From the NCBI RefSeq assembly GCF_011759375.1, contig NZ_JAARML010000003.1:620001-684000 (forward strand): a DNA stretch of 64,000 nt, read 5' to 3'. A model generated the notes under the pieces. It saw only the letters and a program-made list of their open reading frames with translations, ran no database searches and was not told where the DNA came from. Below, piece by piece: positions 8,137-16,481 of the stretch. Source of the stretch: Paraflavitalea devenefica (GTDB taxonomy: Bacteria; Bacteroidota; Bacteroidia; Chitinophagales; Chitinophagaceae). Each line of letters begins with the position of its first letter. The first letter of the stretch is position 1. Position numbers and translations under genes: made by a program.

Positions 8137-9315
8137 ATGAACATGCAACAACCATCATGGGAAAAAGTGCTGAAGGCTATCCATAGCGGTGAACGGCCAA
8201 CAGAGGAGCAATGGAATAAGCTGACGTCTGAGGAACGGGAGTTGATCAACCTGTTGCAAAAGGAACAATTAACAGGCAATGCCATTGTGTTCCTGGACAG
8301 TATGAATGAAGATAAAGCCTGGCAGAAATTGTCTGGCTCCATACAACAGCCATTGACTGGCAGAAGGGTTCGTATGCGCTTCCTGCGGTACGCAGCCGTA
8401 TTGGCCGGATTGTTGATGTTGGGTGCAGCGGCTTTGTTCTTGCTGAAGAATGGCAAGCGTAATGAAGAGCTGACACAGCCTGTTATTGCCGGGAAATACA
8501 TTACGCAACCGGTTAATCCCAAGCAGGCGGTACTGGTATTGGCCAATGGCCAAAGCATTGAGCTCAATAAAACCCCTGATTCCACCATACGCCAGGAGCA
8601 GGTAGATGTGGTCAACATTGATACGGCCCTGCTCAGGTACACTGCCGCCGCAGATGTGCTCAGGCCAGCAGCATTTAATACACTGATCGTTCCGAGGGGA
8701 GGAAAATATAAAATTGAACTGGCCGATGGAACAGAGGTATGGTTGAATGCAGAAACGAAACTGCGTTACCCGGCTCACTTCGGTGGTGTAGCGAAGCGGG
8801 AGGTTTTTCTCGAAAGTGGGGAAGCCTATTTCAAAGTAAAACGGAATACCGCCATGCCGTTTATTGTGAAAGCAGGCGGTATGGATGTACAGGTATTGGG
8901 AACGGAGTTTAATGTGAATACCTATACATCCCGGTATGCCACCACACTGGCGCATGGATCGGTGAAACTGAGTACCGGTACTGCTGCCACAAAGCTGGAG
9001 CCAGGCCAGCAAGGCGTGTATGTCAACGGAGCCTTTACAAAGATAGCAGTAGATGTGTATACCTATACAGCCTGGAAAGACGGCCTGATCATATTTGAAG
9101 AAACACCGTTGGAAGAAGTCATGAACAATATTGGTCGCCAGTATGACTTTGCCGTTGAATTTACATCACCGCAACTGAAGGACCGGAAATTCGGTGGCAT
9201 GCTGCGCAGAACTGAACAGATTGAAGATGTGCTTACCATAATAGAAAAAGTAGGATACCTAAAATTCAGTATCAGGGGAAAAACCATTCTTGTCAGCCCT
9301 GTCGTGTCAAAATAG
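8137..9315 (+). CDS. FecR-family anti-sigma factor
   Basis: The protein has a cytoplasmic N-terminal sigma-binding region, one membrane helix (about residues 84-103, YAAVLAGLLMLGAAALFLL), a periplasmic FecR domain (about 195-290, IVPRGGKYKIELADGTEVWLN... GTEFNVN) and a C-terminal DUF4974 domain (about 315-385, FEETPLEEVMNNIGRQYDF). It transmits the state of the outer-membrane transporter to the sigma factor encoded upstream. A second ATG two codons in (MQQPSW) is an equally good start. Its stop is followed after 41 bases by the SusC start chosen here. Confidence 0.95.
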   Translation: MNMQQPSWEKVLKAIHSGERPTEEQWNKLTSEERELINLLQKEQLTGNAIVFLDSMNEDKAWQKLSGSIQQPLTGRRVRMRFLRYAAVLAGLLMLGAAALFLLKNGKRNEELTQPVIAGKYITQPVNPKQAVLVLANGQSIELNKTPDSTIRQEQVDVVNIDTALLRYTAAADVLRPAAFNTLIVPRGGKYKIELADGTEVWLNAETKLRYPAHFGGVAKREVFLESGEAYFKVKRNTAMPFIVKAGGMDVQVLGTEFNVNTYTSRYATTLAHGSVKLSTGTAATKLEPGQQGVYVNGAFTKIAVDVYTYTAWKDGLIIFEETPLEEVMNNIGRQYDFAVEFTSPQLKDRKFGGMLRRTEQIEDVLTIIEKVGYLKFSIRGKTILVSPVVSK

Positions 9316-9356
9316 TGCACCTTAAACGAAGGATCAACCAAACTAACATCAACATT

Positions 9357-12300
9357 ATGAACATGCTTATGGTGAAGGTGTTTCGAAGCCTGCTGCTGGC
9401 TTCGGGACTACTTGTAATGCTTTCCGCGAAAGCCCAGGACCCTGAGAAACTGGTATCGCTCAATCTGAAGAATGCCCGCCTGTCAGATGCATTCAATGAA
9501 CTCAGGAAGCAAACTGACCTGGGTTTCTTCTACAGCGTTGATGACCTCAACAAAAACCCGCCTGTTACGATTAATGTCAGCAAAAAGAAGCTGTCTGAAG
9601 TGCTCGACCAGTTGCTGGCAGGAACAAACATGCAGTATTCTATCGAAAAGAATACCGTAATTATTAAGCGTAAAGTTCCTGAACGCAACGAAAAACAACC
9701 GGCAGATCCTGCTGTTACCGTAAGCGGTGTGGTCACCAATTCCAAAGGAGCGCCATTGGCAGGGGCCAGTGTGGAAGACGTATCCACAAGAAGGTCTACC
9801 CTTACAGATGCCGCCGGTAAATATACCATGCTGGTAGGCCGGCGCACTTCCCTGCGGTTTACCTATGTAGGTATGAAATCACTCCAGGTATCTGTTCGTG
9901 TGGAAGAAGGCGATACCTATACACACAATGTAAAAATGGAAGAAGTGCCTGCGGAGATGTCGCAGATAGTAGTAACAGGCTACCAGGCTATCCGTAAATC
10001 GGAAATGGTGGGATCGGCCAATACGGTCAAGCGGGAAGACCTGCTCTACAACGGTACCAATAGTATTGAACAAATGATACAGGGTAAACTGCCCGGCACG
10101 GTGGTTATGAATGCGAATGGATTGGTAGGTACCCGCCAGAGAGTACGGGTACGCGGTACTTCTACTTTATTAAGTAACCAGGAACCGGTATGGGTAGTGG
10201 ATGGGATCATTCAAACAGACCCGCTTCCTTTCCAGGCTTCCTCCCTGAATGATGTAGGCAATAATTTTGACATGATCCGCAATTTCATTGGTAACTCCAT
10301 TGCCTGGCTCAATCCAAACGATATTGAAGACGTTACCGTGCTGAAAGATGCTGCCGCCACTGTTCTATATGGAGTGAAGGCGGCCAATGGTGTTATTGTG
10401 ATCACCACCAAACGGGGAAAGGCAGGCAGTATGTCGGTAAATTACAGTGGTGGTATTGCAATAACAGAAAAGCTGAACTATGACCGGCTGAACCTGATGA
10501 ATTCAAAGGAACGGATAGCTGTTTCCCGCGAGATCTACGAAAGGCGGATACTCGGTTCGGTGGTAACAGAAGCCGTAGGTTATGAGGAAGTATTAAGGCG
10601 TTACCTCGACAAGAAGATCAGCTATGAACAATTTAACAAGGAGGTAAAAGCGCTGGAGACGGTAAACACCGACTGGATTGATCTTTTATACCAGACTCCG
10701 CTGAGCCACAACCATACAGTAAGTATTTCCGGCGGTACCGACAAGATCGTCTATTATACTTCTCTTGCTATGAGCCAAAACCTGGGTATAGCAAAGGGAA
10801 ACGACTCCCGCTCACTGAATGGATCTGTGAGCCTCGATGCAAAATTGTCAAACAAACTCACTGCCGGCGTGCGCTTAAACGCCAACATGATCAAAACAAA
10901 TGGCTTTTACCAGGTAGATCCTTTTACCTATGCACAGGAAACAAGCCGTGCTATTCCCGCTTATGACGAGCAGGGCAACTGGAAGTTTTACGACAAGGGA
11001 TACTCCTGGAGCCAGATTATGAATTTCAATATATTGAATGAGCTGGCGGAGACAGGTAATACCAATGATCAACGTAATTTCAATGCCAGCCTCAATGTGA
11101 ATTATGTTATAAGTCCCACACTCCGATTCGAAAGCTTACTGGGAGCCACCTCCAGCAATGCGGTGGGTGAAGCCTACGCATCAGAACAGAGTTACTATAT
11201 AGCTATTAAAAGGCGCTATAATTATGGAGAATTTCCGGTAGGGTCCCAGAAATATAAAGAATCACCATTACCGCATGGCGGCGAATTGAATACTTCAGAA
11301 GCGCGCACAACTTCGTTCAACTGGAGAAATAGCCTTGCCTGGAATAAACTGGTGGGACGCCACCGGTTGGGCGCATTGGTGGGCCAGGAAATGCGTAGTA
11401 CGAAAACGAATGGCCTGTCATCAACCGTATTTGGTTATTTTCCTGACCGGGGCCGGAATATTACCCTGCCTCCGCGCCTGGTTGCCAGTGGTTCGAGCTA
11501 TATAGATAATGCACTGTATAAGGAGATGAAAAATGTGGTGGTAGACCGGGAGGCCAATTTCCTTTCTTACTATGGAAGCCTGACCTATTCATTTGATGAA
11601 CGTTATGTGGTATCAGGAAGTTTGCGTTCGGATGCCTCTAACCGTTTTGGCCAGGATAAGAAACATCGCTTTTTACCTGTGTGGGCTGGAGGCGTTCGCT
11701 GGAATGTGCACAACGAACCCTGGATGGCCAACCAAAGCTGGCTAAGTGAACTGAATGTGCGTGCTTCCTATGGCTGGCAGGGAAACGTAGCGGAGAATGT
11801 AGGCCCCGATCTTATTGCTCAGTTACCCAGCGAAATAGTGAATGCTACTACCGGCGAATTTGCACTAAAGATCAAATCGTTAGGCTATGCCGATCTGCGC
11901 TGGGAAAAAACAAAAACCATTAACCTTGGTTTTGACCTTGGCATTGCTAAGAACCGTTTTACCCTATCGGTGGAGTATTATAACAAGCGCACAGAAGACA
12001 TGATCATCTATAAGGAAGTACCCTCGTCTTATGGTATTATCAATATGCCGGTGAATGCCGGTAACATGCAAAACGAGGGTATTGAGCTTACTGTGAGTGG
12101 CACCCTGGTGCGCTCCAAAGATTTTGTGTGGAGCATGTCTATGAATACTTCCAAGAACAAGAATTCATTGAACTCCGACCTGCCCCGTAATGACTCCTGG
12201 CAGGCAGCAGTGGATGGGAAGCTATACAGGCAGGGATATGCAGTTTCTTCCTTCTGGGTATTTGATTTTAAAGGGTTGGACCCCACCAATGGATTCCCGC

Positions 12301-12932
12301 TGTTTAACATTCCAACGTTGGCCGAAAATCCAAAAATAGAGAATGACGCTACCGAATACATGAAATATGCCGGAAGGTTTGACCCCGATTTCACGGCCGG
12401 CTTTTCCAGCTCCTTCCGTTACAAGTCGCTGATGTTATCTGCTTCCTTTAATGTGGCGCTTGGCGGTAAGCGGTTATTGTACCGGATGTTTGACAGATCA
12501 GGATTACCCAGTGCCTACAATAACCTGCCCAAAGAGTTTGTGAACCGGTGGAGAAAGCCGGGCGATGAACAGTTTACCAATATTCCCAGTATCCCGAACA
12601 TGGTTTGGGATCCCGTGGGATGGGACTATAAAACACCCTGGGTATGGTTGCCCGACTATGATGGATACCTGGAGGTATATGATACCTACAATTATTCGGA
12701 TGCGCGGGTGGTCAATGCCTCTTTCCTGCGTTGCAATAATATTGCACTTAGCTACAACTTGCCGAACCAGCTCCTGAAGCACATCCATGTAAAAAGTGTA
12801 GCAGTAACAGCCGCGGTAAGCAATCCCTTTATCATTGTAAGCAAGGATTATAAAGGCATGGACCCCGAAGTGGCTACAGGCAACCAGCCGATACCGCGCG
12901 TGTATTCCATGGGAGTAAATGTAAGTTTCTAA
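9357..12932 (+). CDS. SusC/RagA-type TonB-linked outer membrane transporter with signalling (STN) domain
   Basis: A signal peptide (to about residue 26, ending SAKAQ) is followed by an STN domain (about 30-100), which contacts FecR, then a carboxypeptidase-regulatory-like domain (VSGVVTNSKGAPLAGASVEDV), a plug domain (QIVVTGYQ... VWVVDGI... NDIEDVTVLKDAAATVLYG) and a long beta-barrel ending in aromatic phenylalanine (MGVNVSF). It imports an oligomeric nutrient across the outer membrane with its SusD lid. I placed the start at ATG 9357 because the upstream GTG at 9315 overlaps the fecR stop and adds residues that precede the signal peptide. The substrate cannot be told from sequence, and no glycosidase gene is nearby. 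Confidence 0.96.
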   Translation: MNMLMVKVFRSLLLASGLLVMLSAKAQDPEKLVSLNLKNARLSDAFNELRKQTDLGFFYSVDDLNKNPPVTINVSKKKLSEVLDQLLAGTNMQYSIEKNTVIIKRKVPERNEKQPADPAVTVSGVVTNSKGAPLAGASVEDVSTRRSTLTDAAGKYTMLVGRRTSLRFTYVGMKSLQVSVRVEEGDTYTHNVKMEEVPAEMSQIVVTGYQAIRKSEMVGSANTVKREDLLYNGTNSIEQMIQGKLPGTVVMNANGLVGTRQRVRVRGTSTLLSNQEPVWVVDGIIQTDPLPFQASSLNDVGNNFDMIRNFIGNSIAWLNPNDIEDVTVLKDAAATVLYGVKAANGVIVITTKRGKAGSMSVNYSGGIAITEKLNYDRLNLMNSKERIAVSREIYERRILGSVVTEAVGYEEVLRRYLDKKISYEQFNKEVKALETVNTDWIDLLYQTPLSHNHTVSISGGTDKIVYYTSLAMSQNLGIAKGNDSRSLNGSVSLDAKLSNKLTAGVRLNANMIKTNGFYQVDPFTYAQETSRAIPAYDEQGNWKFYDKGYSWSQIMNFNILNELAETGNTNDQRNFNASLNVNYVISPTLRFESLLGATSSNAVGEAYASEQSYYIAIKRRYNYGEFPVGSQKYKESPLPHGGELNTSEARTTSFNWRNSLAWNKLVGRHRLGALVGQEMRSTKTNGLSSTVFGYFPDRGRNITLPPRLVASGSSYIDNALYKEMKNVVVDREANFLSYYGSLTYSFDERYVVSGSLRSDASNRFGQDKKHRFLPVWAGGVRWNVHNEPWMANQSWLSELNVRASYGWQGNVAENVGPDLIAQLPSEIVNATTGEFALKIKSLGYADLRWEKTKTINLGFDLGIAKNRFTLSVEYYNKRTEDMIIYKEVPSSYGIINMPVNAGNMQNEGIELTVSGTLVRSKDFVWSMSMNTSKNKNSLNSDLPRNDSWQAAVDGKLYRQGYAVSSFWVFDFKGLDPTNGFPLFNIPTLAENPKIENDATEYMKYAGRFDPDFTAGFSSSFRYKSLMLSASFNVALGGKRLLYRMFDRSGLPSAYNNLPKEFVNRWRKPGDEQFTNIPSIPNMVWDPVGWDYKTPWVWLPDYDGYLEVYDTYNYSDARVVNASFLRCNNIALSYNLPNQLLKHIHVKSVAVTAAVSNPFIIVSKDYKGMDPEVATGNQPIPRVYSMGVNVSF

Positions 12933-12951
12933 CCTGTTTAACCTGATTAAC

Positions 12952-14469
12952 ATGCATACAATCTATAAATACATTTTAGGTGCGGCGCTTTTCCTGGGCC
13001 TGGGTGGATGCAGCAAATTCCTCGAAGAGAAAAGCCAGGATGAGGTGAAACCAAGCACCGTGAGCGAGCTGCAACAACTGTTGATGGGGGAGGTATACCC
13101 GGCAGGTTCCAGCCAAACCAGTTTTCATGCCTACCTCGAGCTGATGACGGATGATGCTACCAGTAATTTCAATACACACAAGGCAGCCCCGGCCAGCTAC
13201 CAACGGTATGCGGGTGCTTATACCTGGCAGGACAATATGTTCGAAAGCATGGCAGATGCGGATGTGGCGGATGATATAGACACTTATGATCATTATTACC
13301 GCCGGATCATGGGTTGTAATGTGGTGCTGGACATGATTGATAAAGTAAGGGGCAATGAGGAGGAGCGGGAAAATGTACGCGGACAGGCCCTGGCGATGAG
13401 GAGTTTCTTCTATTTTATGCTGGTGAATTTATTCGCGCAGCCCTACAATGCAGCGGGTGTAGACATTACCACTTCGCCCGGTGTGGAGCTCATACTGTCG
13501 CCTGTTGTACATGATGCTTATCCCACCCGGGTATCCATAGCCCGTACCTATGAACAGGTGGAGGCAGACCTCTTGAAAGCTTTGCCTTTGCTGGAGCAAT
13601 ATGGAACGAATAACAGTAAGTACAGGGCAACGGATGTATTTGTAAAGGGATTGCTTTCCCGTATGTACCTGTATATGGAAAAATGGGACAAGGCCGCGCA
13701 ATATGCCACCCAGGCGCTTGACCGTAATGCCGGCCTGCTGAATCTGGCAAGCATAAAATTCCCAATCTGGAATTATCAGCCGGCCATAGGGGTATACAGC
13801 TCCGAGAGCCCCGAAGCCATCTGGATGGGCTACGGAGGATACTATGAGTACAAGAATATACGGCTCGGCCCTTATGGCCCTCCCGTCTATGCTGCTTCAC
13901 CCGACCTGCGCAGCAAGTATGAATACGATCCCAACAATACGGCTAACCGGGGCGACTTGCGGATGCGTTATTTTTTCTGCTGGGATTACCTCGATGGGGC
14001 ACAGACCATACTGGATGTTATTACCGGCGACAAGTTTGGCGGATCGTTATACAATCAACCCTCCAAAGGCATGCGGGTAGCGGAAATGTACCTGAACAGG
14101 GCTGAAAGCAATATCCAGCTCTATCTCAAGAATGGCGAGGAAACCTTACGGAAAGCTGCCATGGACGACCTGAACCATCTGCGTTCTTTCCGGTACGATA
14201 CCCGCAATGTAGCCTATGTACCCGTAGATTATAGCGGTACTGCACTGCTTGATTTTTACCGGGATGAGCGCAGGCGGGAGCTAAATTTTGAAGATCATCG
14301 CTGGTTCGACCTGCGGCGCTATGGCATGCCCGAAATACGGCACCCGTTCCGTATCTCGGCATCCCAGGCGCCGATGGAGTATGTATTGAAGAAAGGCGAC
14401 AAGCGCTATGTATTGCCCATTCCCCGCTCCGTGCTGGCAAAGAACCCTGAACTGGTACCCAATCCTTAA
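12952..14469 (+). CDS. RagB/SusD-family nutrient-binding outer membrane lipoprotein
   Basis: A lipoprotein signal ending LGLGGC places the acylated cysteine at residue 20. The body has SusD features: helical TPR-like pairs, LAMRSFFYFMLVNLFAQPY, LLSRMYLYMEKWDKAAQYA, and the C-terminal signature RAESNIQLY... LNHLRSFRY... RDERRRELNFEDHRWFDLRRYGM. It forms the lid over the SusC barrel encoded 19 bases upstream. No signal for regulation is seen between the two, so they are one transcription unit. Confidence 0.96.
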   Translation: MHTIYKYILGAALFLGLGGCSKFLEEKSQDEVKPSTVSELQQLLMGEVYPAGSSQTSFHAYLELMTDDATSNFNTHKAAPASYQRYAGAYTWQDNMFESMADADVADDIDTYDHYYRRIMGCNVVLDMIDKVRGNEEERENVRGQALAMRSFFYFMLVNLFAQPYNAAGVDITTSPGVELILSPVVHDAYPTRVSIARTYEQVEADLLKALPLLEQYGTNNSKYRATDVFVKGLLSRMYLYMEKWDKAAQYATQALDRNAGLLNLASIKFPIWNYQPAIGVYSSESPEAIWMGYGGYYEYKNIRLGPYGPPVYAASPDLRSKYEYDPNNTANRGDLRMRYFFCWDYLDGAQTILDVITGDKFGGSLYNQPSKGMRVAEMYLNRAESNIQLYLKNGEETLRKAAMDDLNHLRSFRYDTRNVAYVPVDYSGTALLDFYRDERRRELNFEDHRWFDLRRYGMPEIRHPFRISASQAPMEYVLKKGDKRYVLPIPRSVLAKNPELVPNP

Positions 14470-14498
14470 TTGTATGCTACACGCTTAAACTAATTGAT

Positions 14499-15407
14499 AT
14501 GAAGATAGCGACCAATCTATTCATCGCTTTATTGCTACTATCCTGCCTCGTGACAGGATGTAAGAAAGAAGGTAAGCTCACGCCTTCCGAAGAGAAGGAA
14601 GGCGTGTATGGCGATCATACCTTACCACAGGGTAATCATCCGTACGATGCAGATATCCTGCAACTGTTCCAAAAATATCAAACCCTGTTCCTGTATAAAT
14701 ATGTTCCCCATGACTTGTATTACAACATCAATTATTATCTGGGGGGTGTATACGATCCGGTAAAAGATTCAACTACCAAGCATGGTTATTTTGACGTACC
14801 GGCCAAAGAGGCGTATGTAGGTAAGCAACTGGATATGTTAAAAGACATCTGGCTGAAATACTATCCTGATGCCTTATTAAAGCAGGCATTGCCGAAGCAG
14901 GTATACCTCTTGGATAGTTTATATTATGCGTATAATGGACCTGGAAAACCGCTTGATAACTGGCCGAGTTTTTTAGATTTCTACCAGGGGCCTGATTATT
15001 TTGCTGTGTCTTATGGAGGTACCTACCTGGACAACATCACAGCAGCAGAAAAATATGCGTTGAAGAGCCAACTGCATACGGCCACCCTGATGCTTGCCCG
15101 TTTAAAAGGAGCCATTAAACCCACGGCGGCTTTTGCGGCAGTGACCAATTATTCAACACTCGTCTGGAACAATTACTATCCGCAGGGCGCACTTGGTTAT
15201 TGGCTGTTGGACGCTGGCAAAGACCTGGATCTTTACATGAAAGCCATCGTGTCGAACTCTTATGCGGAACTGACCGCGCCGGGAGGCATATTACATCCGG
15301 CGGTGGACACTAAGGGGCTCATCAAAAAGAAGTATGATATGGTAATAGCCTATTTCCAGTCAACATTTGGAATAGACCTCCAGGCCATCGGAAATGCCGG
15401 CAAATAA
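14499..15407 (+). CDS. SusCD-associated lipoprotein, Mx1/zinc-metallohydrolase-like but without a visible HExxH
   Basis: A lipobox LVTGC gives an acylated Cys21. The N-terminal half (YDADILQLFQKYQTLFLYKY, then YYPDALLKQALPKQVYLLDSL) resembles the substrate-import-associated putative zinc metallohydrolase lipoproteins that often follow SusD genes. Those carry an HExxH motif; none is present here, and the nearest corresponding stretch reads SQLHTATLMLARL. If the family assignment is right, this copy has lost the zinc site and is likely a binding accessory. It is the last gene of the locus, 29 bases after susD. Family assignment is from memory of the pattern and is uncertain. Confidence 0.6.
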   Translation: MKIATNLFIALLLLSCLVTGCKKEGKLTPSEEKEGVYGDHTLPQGNHPYDADILQLFQKYQTLFLYKYVPHDLYYNINYYLGGVYDPVKDSTTKHGYFDVPAKEAYVGKQLDMLKDIWLKYYPDALLKQALPKQVYLLDSLYYAYNGPGKPLDNWPSFLDFYQGPDYFAVSYGGTYLDNITAAEKYALKSQLHTATLMLARLKGAIKPTAAFAAVTNYSTLVWNNYYPQGALGYWLLDAGKDLDLYMKAIVSNSYAELTAPGGILHPAVDTKGLIKKKYDMVIAYFQSTFGIDLQAIGNAGK

Positions 15408-15412
15408 TAGGC

Positions 15413-15468
15413 TGTCAGCCTGAGCTTGTCGAAGGGTGGGTCGCCCTCCAGGGGCGACTCACCCTGAC
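15413..15468 (+). terminator. Intergenic hairpin repeat ending the SusCD locus
   Basis: GGGTG-G-GTCGCCC (15434-15446) pairs with GGGCGAC-T-CACCC (15452-15464) around a 5-base loop, with one G-U pair, and outer arms GTCAG/CTGAC (15413-15417, 15464-15468) flank it. The left flank contains CTGAGCTTGTCGAAGG, a word seen as a dispersed intergenic repeat in many bacterial genomes. No T-run follows, so any terminator role is inferred from position. Confidence 0.5.
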
Positions 15469-15524
15469 AATCAACTGTACACCGTACTCATGTTAAAAAC
15501 TAAAAATAAGTTTATCGCGATTGT

Positions 15525-16445
15525 ATGAATGACCCAATTGTAAAAGTAGAAAAGCTGTCCCACCGGTATAGTGTACAATGGGCTATCCGGGATATTGATT
15601 TCGAGATCACCAAAAATGGTATTTACGGATTGCTGGGTTCCAACGGAGCTGGTAAGTCTACCACCATGAACATTATGTGTGGTGTATTGAAGCAAACAGC
15701 AGGGAATGTGTTTATCAGGGGCATCAACATACGGGACAATCCCGTGGAAGCCAAACGACACATAGGTTTCCTCCCCCAAAAGCCACCACTGCATGTCGAT
15801 CTCACAGTAGAGGAATACCTGCGTTACTGTGCCCGGCTGCGGCATATCCCCAAACAGGAAATAGAAAAAGCGATCACCGATGTAATGGGCCGTTGTGCCA
15901 TTACGCATTTCCGGAAACGCCTTATCCGTAATCTATCCGGCGGTTATCAGCAACGGGTGGGCATAGCGCAGGCCATCATTCACAATCCTGAATTTGTGGT
16001 GCTGGATGAGCCCACCAATGGCCTGGACCCTAACCAGATCCTGGAGATCCGTAAGCTGGTAAAAGAAATTGCAGAAGAACGCACCATCATCCTGTCTACT
16101 CACATTCTGTCTGAAGTGCAGGCTACCTGCGATCATATCCGGATGATCGAACAGGGGCGCGTGGTATTTGCCGGTACCGTGGATGAGTTCGATAACTACA
16201 TTATTCCGAATACCCTCATCGTTACCATGATCTCCATGCCGCCTGCTGATGAGCTGCGCAGCATACCGGGCATAGCCGGGGTGGAAGAACTGGGCGGGCC
16301 AAAATACCGGTTGAAGTTTACTGATGGACAGGATGTGAAGGAACGCATCATTGAAACGAGCGTTGCCCGTGGCTGGCGCCTCACGGAGATCTTTGCCGAG
16401 AAGAGTTCGCTCGATGCCATTTTTGCCGAATTGTCGAAGAAATAG
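15525..16445 (+). CDS. ABC transporter ATP-binding protein, GldA-like
   Basis: Walker A GSNGAGKST is at residues 38-46, the ABC signature LSGGYQQR at about 137-144, Walker B VVLDEP at 158-163, and the switch histidine in LSTHILSE. The C-terminal extension of about 90 residues is typical of the GldA/CcmA-like ABC-2 subfamily. The next gene encodes a permease fused to a GldG-like domain, so this is the ATPase of a Gld-type exporter. GldA/F/G are needed for gliding in Flavobacterium; the role in a Chitinophagaceae-like host is inferred. Confidence 0.92.
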   Translation: MNDPIVKVEKLSHRYSVQWAIRDIDFEITKNGIYGLLGSNGAGKSTTMNIMCGVLKQTAGNVFIRGINIRDNPVEAKRHIGFLPQKPPLHVDLTVEEYLRYCARLRHIPKQEIEKAITDVMGRCAITHFRKRLIRNLSGGYQQRVGIAQAIIHNPEFVVLDEPTNGLDPNQILEIRKLVKEIAEERTIILSTHILSEVQATCDHIRMIEQGRVVFAGTVDEFDNYIIPNTLIVTMISMPPADELRSIPGIAGVEELGGPKYRLKFTDGQDVKERIIETSVARGWRLTEIFAEKSSLDAIFAELSKK

Positions 16446-16481
16446 ATTTTAAAACAGGAAAAGAAAAAGTCTAACACTATA

